A stretch of 64,000 nt of DNA, from contig NC_092567.1 of the NCBI RefSeq assembly GCF_037975245.1, positions 10,298,714 through 10,362,713 of the forward strand, given 5' to 3'. The DNA comes from Apostichopus japonicus (lineage: Eukaryota > Echinodermata > Holothuroidea > Aspidochirotida > Stichopodidae). The position numbers and the translations under genes were made by a program. Of this stretch, positions 47,701-53,231 are shown one piece after another. Every line of letters starts with the position of its first letter. The stretch's first letter is position 1. Below the pieces are notes generated by a model, which was not told the origin of the DNA, did no database searches, and saw only the letters and a program-made list of their open reading frames with translations.

Positions 47701-49545
47701 CTTTGTTCCCAGAGTCAATATTTGTTGACATTTACTATTCATTTTTGTTACTTATAAACTTATTGTCACAATTTCAATTAAATAGTCGAAATTTATAGAA
47801 TGCAACCATCACAAATTAGTCTTTTCAAGCATGGAATCAAAGCGACCGCAGCATTAGTGACATTTCATGGATTTAGCCTTCATGTGTATATCATGTTCAG
47901 TACTAAAATATTCAGAGGATTTAATCGTTAGAAATCTTTAAAATGATAACTGAAATAATAATAAACAAGACAAAAATAGTCCATACATTTGAAAACATGC
48001 AAAATTAATTTTACAAAAGGTAAAAAAAAAAAGTTTGTTGTAACATGAATCCATTATCTTTTAAATAACACTTCTTATATGGCTGCATATAATTAATATT
48101 TACAACATTTAAATACACTGCATTGTGTTATCTTATACATATTTATTGCTTATACTTTTCCCTCTTGTTTAGGAGTTCGATGAGAGGAGTTACAAGAGAA
48201 ACCCGGCAAGGCTCAATTAACTGTAAGTCAATACAGCTGAATACTCTCTACCTTAGTAGTTAACATTGTCTTTGTTAACAGTGATTATGTATGTTACTTT
48301 TAATTGTAAAATCTTAATATATTAAAATAAATCTCCATCATTAGCCACATTTTTTATCCCTGTATCTGTAATTTTCTAATCTTATCTGGTCACTAATATT
48401 ATCTGCTTCGACTGTAATTGGTTTTATTATATTGCTTTAACAACCAAGCTGATCCCTGATTAAATGTATGAAGATGAGTGATAAGTTCCTTCCATTAACA
48501 GAAAAAAAAGTATGTGTTCATTATTACAATAGTTTTAGATGTACACAACCTTCCTTTCCGCTGCTTAGGCGTAAGAAGGACATAACTTCAAATAGATATA
48601 AGAAAAAATGTATACCTACCTACGAGGACAACAAAGGCATTGGAGAGGGCGCTGCTATGGATTATGTGACCAGAGCCGTATATATACGGCTCTGTTATGT
48701 GACCAAAGAGGGCAACTTCATACCGGTCGATAGCTTGTATCACGTGTCGCGGTGTTTTGTTAAGCTGGTTGGTTTAATTACTTGTATCGCGTGTCGCGGT
48801 GTTGGCTTATTGTACTGCTGGCGCTTTTTATGGGGGGGGGGGGGGGTTGTGTAGGTCTTACTTCTCCATTGTTCTGTTTATAAGTAGTTTGCTCGATCCA
48901 GTTATGATGATAGCAATATTACCTAATACATATCATTTTATCTTTATATTTCAGCTCAAATACATGATCATCTAACATCGCCAATCATCAGCAGGCAGGA
49001 CTGTGACGTCATTCACTCTCTTCTCAAAACGATGGCAGTAATTTCAGTGAGAAAGAATCTGATAAAGGGTTTAGGTTGTTAATATCTCCCAAATACTACA
49101 AACATCGCCAGATAAAGCCCCTGTATAATACACATGCGAATCACGATCCACTGCGTGCACGTGTATGTTCATATACATACACACACGCATAGCGTTAGCA
49201 AGAACTTCCCAATTGAGCATCAACAGTGCAAGACCCAGCCAATGAGAAGCGAGGTGTGCAAATGATGGCCTTTACCGCGCTGGGAAAAAAATCTCGCGTA
49301 CTAGTGTGATTGTGACGTCATAATATTTCTGTCTTCATTAAAGGTAATCTTGATGAACACTGTACCTTTTGCAGCCAGTATGGATGGATCTTGTTTCGAT
49401 ATTAAGTTGTACAATACAACTAATAACTCCAAATCATACAAAGATGTGAAATATGTAGGTAACTGCATGTGTGTTATAAAGGATGGCTTTCGGCAGACTC
49501 TTAGTCTTAAGTTCAAAAGTCAATAAATAAGTCATATTATTAAAG
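6959..49545 (+). CDS. 3' portion of an LRR gene with acidic tail (whole gene model)
   Basis: Spliced model joining seven coding exons and a non-coding last exon. The CDS in this window is 654 nt, or 217 codons plus TAA at 48218-48220. All introns are GT-AG, with lengths of about 10.1, 9.8, 8.1, 3.2, 5.8, 3.7 and 0.7 kb. The first exon resembles the LRR region of animal NLR-type receptors, with repeated LQELW / LKELW segments. The following exons give a linker containing DLPDIIPVGYIPPSL, then a serine/aspartate/glutamate segment, a long Asp/Gly run and a basic end. No NACHT domain, signal peptide or membrane segment is seen here; any would lie to the left. NLR identity is inferred from the LRR style only. 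A different LRR protein is possible. Confidence 0.7.
7943..7984 (-). repeat. Second shared module (reverse copy)
   Basis: On the reverse strand this reads CCTTAGACCC followed by CCCCCAGGACGGCGATCATT. It recurs on the + strand at 13963-14003 and, more diverged, at 20016-20050. It lies about 41 bp inside the left end of the 7902 element. Confidence 0.65.
8038..8887. mobile_element. Nested hAT-like element
   Basis: The ends CATGGGCGGCGATCC and GGATCGCCGCCCATG are a perfect inverted pair. The flanks GTCATATG (8030-8037) and GCCATATG (8888-8895) match at 7 of 8 positions, as expected for an aged 8-bp hAT target duplication. The element is 850 bp, contains the shared subterminal module 61 bp from its left end, and encodes no protein I recognise. 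Confidence 0.8.
8099..8193 (+). repeat. Shared subterminal module, copy 2
   Basis: TCTAAGCGTAGCGCCACC, then TTGGCACGAAGCGTACAAGA, then GATGGCCGGAAACGGCAC. Same organisation as the copy at 3852, with a different loop. Confidence 0.75.
9149..9174. repeat. Poly-T tract
   Basis: About 26 consecutive T, with a second shorter T run just downstream, inside the right part of the 7902 element. Confidence 0.9.
12794..13171. mobile_element. hAT MITE, third level (innermost)
   Basis: The left end is CAGTGGCGGAGC and the right end is GCTCCGCCACTG, perfectly inverted. The flanks CTCTTACT (12786-12793) and CCCTTACT (13172-13179) match at 7 of 8 positions. Length is 378 bp. It carries its own copy of the shared module 45 bp from its right end. 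Confidence 0.88.
13070..13126 (-). repeat. Shared subterminal module, copy 3
   Basis: Reverse-strand copy of the first half only, containing GTACGCTCCGCGCCAACC and GGTGGCGCTAAGCTTAGA on the + strand. It lies 45 bp from the right end of the innermost element. Confidence 0.75.
13347..13442 (-). repeat. Shared subterminal module, copy 4
   Basis: Reverse-strand copy with both halves (GCCGTTTCCGGCCATC and GTACGCTCCGCGCCAACC on the + strand). It lies 45 bp from the right end of the second-level element. Confidence 0.75.
13530..14038. mobile_element. Second insertion into the outer hAT element
   Basis: The ends CAGAGCTCCCAACT and AGTTGGGAGCTATG are inverted with one difference. A 6-bp direct repeat TAAATG flanks the element (13524-13529, 14039-14044). 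ACCCGC words repeat near the left end. The right end contains a GGGGAGGGGGACACCCCC hairpin and the second shared module. It inserted into the right half of the outer shell. Confidence 0.75.
13963..14003 (+). repeat. Second shared module (forward copy)
   Basis: CCTTATACCCCTCCCCCAGG followed by ACGGCGATTC, about 35 bp inside the right end of the 13530 element. Confidence 0.65.
15916..15957. repeat. Perfect 19-bp hairpin
   Basis: TACTCTGTGCATTCCTTTA is followed after a 4-nt CGTT loop by its exact reverse complement. The symmetry stops abruptly outside the arms, and no inverted ends of a larger element are seen. It could form a stem-loop in DNA or in the intron transcript. Confidence 0.85.
17225..17301 (+). 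CDS. Exon 2 in window
   Basis: Acceptor CTCTCCATAG|G and donor AAAG|GTATTG. The first G completes the Trp codon begun in exon 1, then 25 codons encode FLYYDLPDIIPVGYIPPSLK and SRNVK. The last G starts a Val codon finished in exon 3. The text continues an LRR-like segment and then becomes a proline-containing linker. It is short (77 nt), but frame and splice sites fit on both sides. Confidence 0.7.
17918..18560. repeat. Diverged local tandem duplication
   Basis: A segment with AACAGAGACCAAAA, GACTTTATAAAG, GCCGACATCAT, a G-rich run and CTGTGGTCTTT at 17918-18165 recurs in the same order at 18267-18440. The spacer beginning AGTCTAAACGCA at 18226 recurs near 18520. The arrangement is about two units with a period near 300-350 bp. 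Confidence 0.75.
18449..18511. repeat. (TA)n microsatellite
   Basis: An alternating TA tract of about 60 bp with one AAA interruption near its left end, between the two copies of the repeated TCTAAACGCA segment. Confidence 0.9.
18890..19240. repeat. Repeated 'GCTTCGCCCCC'-type words
   Basis: Three related segments (near 18898, 19071 and 19213) share the form GCTTCC.GGGGCTTC followed by C-rich text, about 150-170 bp apart. This looks like a decayed tandem or transposon-derived repeat. No ends could be fixed. Confidence 0.4.
19803..19996. repeat. Left arm minisatellite of the foldback element
   Basis: About a dozen degenerate units around GGACGATTCCC / GACAATTGCC. It encodes Gly/Ser-rich frames on the minus strand that are artefacts of the repeat. 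Confidence 0.85.
22316..22564. repeat. Right arm minisatellite of the foldback element
   Basis: About fourteen degenerate units around GGAATTGTCCGGGGG, the inverse of the left arm. Units vary in length and internal bases, so the arms are old or gene-converted unevenly. Confidence 0.85.
23408..23690. repeat. 137-bp tandem duplication
   Basis: Two diverged units each run from GACCA.ATGGTAG through GTTTATTCGCT/CTTATTTGCT, GCAGTT, ACTAAA and end TTCTGTTATCTTT / TACTGTTATCTTC. A partial third start (GACCACAAGCTAGCC) follows. Confidence 0.75.
23711..23738. repeat. (CA)n microsatellite
   Basis: About 14 CA dinucleotides. Confidence 0.9.
24784..25249. mobile_element. hAT-like element with pyrimidine tract, copy 1
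   Basis: The left end is CAGAGAGCGTATCCAGG and the right end is CCTGGATACGCGCCTG. The interior contains GCGTTATGATAGACCATATA, ATGGAAACGTCAAAAATGGAG and a long CT-rich tract (25050-25204) next to a G run. A second copy makes up 58833-59260. No transposase is encoded and no clear target duplication is seen. Frames encoding Ser/Phe/Leu-rich text come from the CT tract. Confidence 0.75.
26745..26945. repeat. Degenerate minisatellite (ACTGATCAG units)
   Basis: Four to five loosely conserved units of about 45-55 bp share ATATTAATGAGATGATAAC-like text followed by GTAAACTGATCAG. The palindrome TGATCA recurs through them. Confidence 0.6.
27110..27171 (+). CDS. Exon 3 in window
   Basis: Acceptor TTTTCATCAG|TT and donor GGCAG|GTAAAT. 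Two bases finish a Val codon, then 20 codons read WNDTILEEHRRLNLQTGEWQ and end on a codon boundary. The text is polar with a central basic patch. I recognise no domain. Confidence 0.7.
27630..29250. repeat. Intronic duplication 1, intact copy
   Basis: Shared landmarks in order are AAACCGTAGAATGTT, a TTGTTCATCATAAC region, ATCGTTTAATCAGATTCAGA, GTAGCAAAAACAACACAAAG, ATACGTGACTGACAT, a G run followed by T, and CTTCAAGTGTATAGGATAG. The first set recurs at 29705-30270 and the second at 33547-34195. Confidence 0.75.
29705..30270. repeat. Intronic duplication 1, second copy, first half
   Basis: Matches 27630-28457 in order with insertions and deletions, ending at GTAGCAAAAACAACACAAAG where the similarity stops. 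It lacks part of the middle (roughly 27850-28150 of the first copy). Confidence 0.7.
31723..32103 (+). pseudogene. Possible truncated Harbinger transposase start
   Basis: Opens with ATGGCGATGGAAGC and encodes a basic, helix-prone N-terminus (RFVLRRRRHTLEDAF, then EAAVRRQRACRRIF) about 60-80 residues long. It then loses coherence near a poly-A tract at 32042-32051. The catalytic DDE region is absent. The placement, just inside the left end of a Harbinger-like element, is the main argument. It could also be a chance frame. Confidence 0.35.
32048..32113 (-). pseudogene. Truncated Myb/SANT-like frame
   Basis: On the minus strand an ATG at 32111-32113 begins MAATTHGKTWEEQEVLKLID. The Trp-x-x-x-Glu-x-x-x-Leu-Ile pattern is how Myb/SANT-type (MADF/trihelix-like) DNA-binding domains begin. 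The frame breaks within about 25 codons at the A-rich tract, so only the first helix remains. Confidence 0.45.
33547..34195. repeat. Intronic duplication 1, second copy, second half
   Basis: Matches about 28545-29250: GGGATTTGA.GGATC, ATACGTGACTGATAT, GGTCCAA, a G run, and a tail with ATTATATTCAAGTACTGATGA. It is separated from its first half by about 3.28 kb. Confidence 0.7.
34933..34975. promoter_or_regulatory. Two CRE-type palindromes in a short tandem array
   Basis: TGACGTCA at 34935 and 34955 lie in a ~20-bp repeat TGACGTCACTCAGTSTTT, followed by a degraded third TGACGGG. TGACGTCA is the consensus CREB/ATF site; use as an enhancer is an inference. The same array is expanded to three sites in copy B at 45093. 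Confidence 0.5.
35241..35276 (+). CDS. Exon 4 in window (36-nt microexon)
   Basis: Acceptor TTTCCTTTCAG|GCC and donor GAAGAG|GTAAGA. Twelve whole codons read ACDKRGNLPGEE. Phase 0 on both sides means it can be skipped without breaking the frame. Because the exon is so short, support comes from strong splice sites and phase fit. It falls in the segment missing from the duplicated copy B. Confidence 0.65.
35277..38462 (+). other. Intron 4 (about 3.2 kb)
   Basis: Starts GTAAGA and ends TTTCTTGCAG. Nearly all of it up to 37740 is the right part of duplication 2 copy A. The open frames on both strands at 37914-38250 have no recognisable domain and overlap each other, so neither is called. Confidence 0.65.
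38463..38507 (+). CDS. Exon 5 in window: acidic segment
   Basis: Acceptor TTTCTTGCAG|GGT and donor GAAGAA|GTAAGA. Fifteen whole codons read GYIEPSSSEDDTDEE, the start of the acidic tail. The SSSED text resembles a casein-kinase-2 type site, which is an inference from sequence only. Phase 0 on both sides. Confidence 0.7.
38619..39923. mobile_element. Probable hAT-like element
   Basis: The left end CAGGGACGTAACTAAGG and the right end CCTGACTACGTCCCT are roughly inverted. G and C runs lie just inside both ends, as in the other elements here. No target duplication was found and no transposase is seen. The boundaries are tentative. Confidence 0.5.
41541..42618. mobile_element. hAT element with perfect target duplication
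   Basis: CCTGGAGT occurs immediately before (41533-41540) and after (42619-42626) the element. The ends CAGGGGCATCGA and TTGACGCCCATG are inverted with three mismatches. The element is 1,078 bp and carries the shared module 72 bp from its left end. Its open frames show no transposase features. Confidence 0.85.
41613..41710 (+). repeat. Shared subterminal module, copy 5
   Basis: TCTAAGCGGAGCGCCACC, TTGGCGCGCAGCGTACCAAG and AGATCGCTGGAGATTGCAC in the same order as the other copies. Confidence 0.75.
43887..44162. repeat. 23-bp minisatellite, 12 units
   Basis: Units of TTGACAATGGTATGTTTTCC plus CCA or CTA. Units 2 to 7 alternate between a GTATGTTTTCCCTA form and a GTATGGTTTTCCCA form, giving a 46-bp higher-order period repeated three times. 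Minus-strand frames encoding repeated His-Cys-Gln text are repeat artefacts. The array ends about 140 bp upstream of exon 6. Confidence 0.95.
44305..44481 (+). CDS. Exon 6 in window: Asp/Gly-rich acidic tail
   Basis: Acceptor TGTTACACAG|ACC and donor ACAGAT|GTGAGT. Fifty-nine whole codons start TSDDDEDGGGGGGGDDDDGD, continue as Asp and Gly runs to about residue 36, and then turn polar (EQDEHTVDVTTSHYNQPTEK, RPTTD). The Asp/Gly part is built from GAT and GGT triplets and behaves like a coding trinucleotide repeat, so length polymorphism is expected. Such tails are disordered and may bind basic partners or calcium; the role here is unknown. Confidence 0.75.
44511..44765. repeat. ~128-bp tandem duplication
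   Basis: Both units contain AACTATGAGAGTC, GTATTTCCCCTCCCCTTG and GAGCAATAATTAGTCAGCAT in the same order. The second starts at about 44638. The array begins 29 bp after the exon 6 donor. Confidence 0.85.
44841..47099. repeat. Intronic duplication 2, copy B (lacks the exon)
   Basis: Collinear with 34651-37740 but with 35064-35922 missing at about 45246, so no exon 4 is present. It has its own changes: an expanded CRE array (45093-45160) and a 36-bp tandem duplication around ACAACAGATGGCGCATGTAA at 45960-46030. Confidence 0.85.
45093..45162. promoter_or_regulatory. CRE-type array (three TGACGTCA sites)
   Basis: TGACGTCA at 45095, 45115 and 45135, then a degraded TGACGGG at about 45155, with a 20-bp period and a CAGTGTTT spacer. 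It is expanded by one unit relative to 34933-34975. Confidence 0.5.
48173..48222 (+). CDS. Exon 7 in window: C-terminus and stop
   Basis: Acceptor CTCTTGTTTAG|GAG and donor CT|GTAAGT. Fifteen codons read EFDERSYKRNPARLN and end at TAA (48218-48220). Two further bases precede the donor, so a 3' UTR intron follows directly after the stop. The basic end contrasts with the acidic tail. An intron only two bases past the stop should not trigger nonsense-mediated decay, which normally needs a junction more than about 50 nt downstream. Confidence 0.75.
48223..48954 (+). other. Intron 7 (3' UTR intron)
   Basis: Starts GTAAGT and ends TATATTTCAG. Contains the open frame 48468-48854, which has no recognised domain and runs into a G tract, and the palindromic insert at 48671. 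Confidence 0.6.
48662..48703. mobile_element. 24-bp palindrome flanked by 9-bp direct repeats
   Basis: The perfect palindrome at 48671-48694 (half-site CAGAGCCGTATA) is flanked on both sides by TTATGTGAC (48662-48670, 48695-48703). The half-site starts with CAG like hAT termini. A similar CAGAGCCGTACC occurs near 5691. It looks like two transposon ends joined with no interior. Confidence 0.6.
48955..49545 (+). other. Last exon (3' UTR)
   Basis: Acceptor TTTATATTTCAG|CTC after the stop-containing exon. The exon runs through non-coding sequence with TGACGTCA at 49004 and 49313 to an AATAAA at 49522-49527. The cleavage site is taken as about 18 nt beyond it and is an estimate. A further AATAAA near 50456 is an alternative. 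Confidence 0.5.
49522..49527 (+). terminator. Polyadenylation signal AATAAA
   Basis: First canonical hexamer downstream of the last acceptor, in CAATAAATAAG context, followed by T-rich text. Confidence 0.45.
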
Positions 49546-52500
49546 TTTCTACAGCTATTCTGGTTTTGTCAGATATTCACCTTTAAAATATGCTGGATGT
49601 CTGGAATGCTCCTTAAAAGCTAATTTGACCGTGACGTAGGCTCCTCAGTGCAGGTCTAAATATTAATGTAAAGCTATTGTTTCATAAATGTTAATGTTAC
49701 TCAACAAAGATAAGGTTTCTTAACTTCACATTCCAATCAGAGATAATTTTGATGAATTTCAATTCCATTTGTCCGTGTAAATGTTGTACCACGTAGAATT
49801 TGTTCTTGTATTCGATGAACTTACATGACTGTCTCCGTATTATATTAAATAGTCCAGTAATCTTTACTGGTGAACTCAGCTGTTTAAAGTAACATGTCTA
49901 AAAATGCTGTAGTAAAACAACCTAGACTGAAAGCCAGTGGTCTAATGTTGAGCTTAAAGTTATCCTTTAATATACTACATGTTCAACTACATAGTTTTGA
50001 GCTTTAAAATCTACAAGACGAAATTTGTTAGGTTTTGTTAGTTACATTGCTGTCGTTCTGGGACTAGATGGGTTACAAGGTGGTGGAGACATAAATGTTA
50101 TCTTGTGACCATATCTAAATCTGACGTATATGCTGCTAAAGTTTGTAGAGACTGTACACTATATTTCATATTAAGAGACAGCGACCTTAGTTTCGCCACC
50201 AACTGAAATAATATGGTGACGTCAGTTTCACTGATTACCAAGTTTAAGAAATGACAATTGACAATTTACTATGTGTGTGTCTTGACTTTAGCTCGATGTA
50301 ATTTAGAACATAACAAAAACAGAGAAGCACATGTTACAGAGAATGAGTAATTATGAGAAACGCGTACACTGTTAATTAAGATATATTACCCCACCTATTA
50401 GGCGGGTTTACCCACAGGTAGTATATATAATTTGAATTTTATTGCTAGCGGTTTAAATAAAGAGAAAGGTTGTTCTACCTACTCGCGTATCCCTGGTCAG
50501 GTATTGCTGGTGACCTGCTCTCGACCTCCATGCACTCCTCGTTGCAGGGTATAACATCCTTTATTGGTCCAATTGTGTGTAATGATATGATTCATCAAAA
50601 ATCCAGACCCCTATCTCCTCCTTCCTACCACCCCCCCCCCCCACCTTCCCCTACTAACACTTTACTACTCAGAACAATACATAAACACCTAACTCTGTTA
50701 ATATTTTTAAACTATTTTCTAGCTGACATGTTTAAAATCTGTATATACTGTATCCACATGCATTCGGTAAGTAGGAGTGCGTGATTAAACGTTTATGTGG
50801 TTTCTTCGTTCTTCCTTTTAATAAATTAAGATTTAAACTCTGACATATCGGTTACGTAATGTCTTAAATCTAACTAGAGTAGAGCCACAACGTTAGGACT
50901 AAATAACATTCATTAGTTATCTACACTAACATTGTGTTATTAAAATAGATCTACAAGAACTTATATGTGATATTAATTAATATCTGTGATGTTTTTGTTC
51001 TAAGTCAGCATTTCTTCATTTCTTTCTGTACCTATGTATCATCGTTCTTAACATGAATACAATAAGATGACGTCATGTTACGTCATATTATATGATCATA
51101 TAACAAATGTATAGTATGTGTATATTAAGTAACTGAGACTTTAATAACTTCATCGATCAATACTTTATTTTGGATAATTATTTTAAGCTTCGCTTTATGA
51201 ATGTTTTCATTGATTTATGATCTGTACATTTCATATCATCATTTTAATAATTGCGTTTATTATTAATAATTGTACGGCATATCCTATTCGATGTACAGTA
51301 TTAACTGATCCCATCAGCGCACGAAGAATATAACATGAACGCTCAAAATAGTTCACCGACAAACAAACATACACACGTTTCTATTGAGTGTTAACGTTAA
51401 CTCTTCGAACGTAACAGTCAAGTTAAGGATGCTTTGATCATGCGCAATTAGTTATATTTCTCCAGGTATGATAACATGACGTCGATATAGGATTTATAAC
51501 ATTACTACAGAAATTAAGGAGATAGACAGGTTCCCATTATTGTTAGTGCTTTTCGTTATGTTTTAAATCAAAACTGACTGTAACGTCGATAATCTTAAAA
51601 ATGAAAGTCAAGAGGAAAATTTACATTTGACTTATTAAAGAGAATCATACACTAAACATCCTGGTGAAATTTGTATCCAATTCCTACATTGCGTTTGGAG
51701 ATATCGATAGCTGAGATTGTAACAGTTTGTACCGAAAGTGAACTTGAAGCAAACAGGTCTGCTGTCATAGTAGGTGTGATGCCTGTGTGATGTCACTGGC
51801 AACAAAATGTTCTTTTTTTTTTAATGCTTTCACTTCCTTGGTTTGACTTTGGATTGAAAAACATCCCAACTTTGTTTAAGGGGTATGTGACAATGACAAT
51901 ACCCATAGTATAGAACATACCAATTTTGAAAAAAAGAAAATTAGACTCCCCTCGCCCCCCCCCCAACCCCCCCCCATTTGTGATTCCTTGTCGAAGGCAA
52001 AAGGAACCTATGCGATGGTGATGTCGTGTGCGTGTGTGTATGTGTGCTTCTGTGACGCTTGGTTGGGTCCGCGATAACTCAACAACGGAGTGATGGATAT
52101 TTGTCTTACTTGCTAAATGTACATGCATTTACGTAAGATGGGGTGCCCTATTTGTTAGCACTGACTTTAAGAATATTAATGAGGTTATGCACTCTTGGAC
52201 CCGAACTTGTGGGCCCCAATATTTTTGGGACCATTTAAGCGCAAAGTTTTATTGGGCCCAAATTTTGGGAACGGCAAACAATTTATATTGCAATAACTCC
52301 ACAACCTTCAAGTACATCAGGTTGTATCCAAACTTGGAATACAGTTGTTGGTTAATAGCTGGTACATGTTGGCATAAATATTATGTTACCGTATTGGGTG
52401 ATGACGTAAAACACTTTAATATTCCACTAATCAAGAAACAATAGTGACCGTTGGACTCTTGTTGATATTTTATCGTCTTCATTTACCTTCCGTTGTTATT

Positions 52501-52730
52501 AAAGTCATAAATAATGCCTTACCTTTAAGACATACGATCACGTGAGCTCTCATAATTTATCAAGATCGAATAAGATAATAACGCTGATAATGTTCTATAC
52601 ATCAAGTTAACATTAAGTACAATGGTATGCTCTCTGTGTTTAATCTTCGTTTTTTTTAAATTTCCTTCAAGTTTTTATTTTACTGCATCTTTTAAAATTG
52701 TTTGTGAGATAAATGGAGAATCAAACCCAA
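49546..52730. other. Non-coding downstream stretch
   Basis: No gene recognised. TGACGTCA sites lie at 50217 and 51068. C runs lie near 50632 and 51956-51975. The open frames here have neither recognisable domains nor consistent splice context. Confidence 0.5.
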
Positions 52731-53231
52731 CGATCATCTTAATAGTATGTGATAGGTTAGCTATCGATATCATGTGATACCACTCTGATTTACGCTCCAA
52801 TAATTGCCATCATGTGATTGTAAAGCTATCGATCATTTTAATAATATGTGATAAGTTAGCTATCGATCATTTTAATATTATGTGATTGGTAAGCTATCGA
52901 TAATTTTAACATTACATGATAGGTCAGCTATCGATAATTTTAATATTACATGATAGGTAAGCTATTGATCATTTTGATATTACATGATAGGTAAGCTATT
53001 GATTATTTTAATACTATGTGATAGGTAAGCTATTGATCATTTTAATATTATGTGCTAGGTAAGCTATCGATATCATGTGATTGGTAAGCTATCGATCATT
53101 TTAATAAAATGTGATAGGTAAGCTATCGATCATTTTAATATAATCTGATAAGTATTCTATCGATCATTTTAATATTATGTGATAGGTAAATTATCGATCA
53201 GTTGAATATTACATGATAGGTAAGCTGTCGA
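52731..53231. repeat. 34-bp TATCGAT minisatellite, about 15 units
   Basis: The main unit is 34 bp, CGATCATTTTAATATTATGT then GATAGGTAAGCTAT. A 25-bp short form CGATATCATGTGATTGGTAA plus GCTAT occurs at about 52764 and 53065. Units differ at several positions, and one interruption follows the first short unit. Confidence 0.9.

Larger units (their letters stand above)
44482..48172 (+). other. Intron 6 (about 3.7 kb)
   Basis: Starts GTGAGT and ends CTCTTGTTTAG. Contains a 128-bp tandem duplication (44511-44765) and copy B of duplication 2. The segment from 47100 to 48172 is AT-rich with a 15-base C run near 47678 and nothing gene-like. Confidence 0.65.

Noticed and set aside
48468-48854. 128-residue open frame inside the 3' UTR intron
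   Set aside because: No domain recognised. It runs across a palindromic insert with direct repeats and ends in a G tract, which points to chance.
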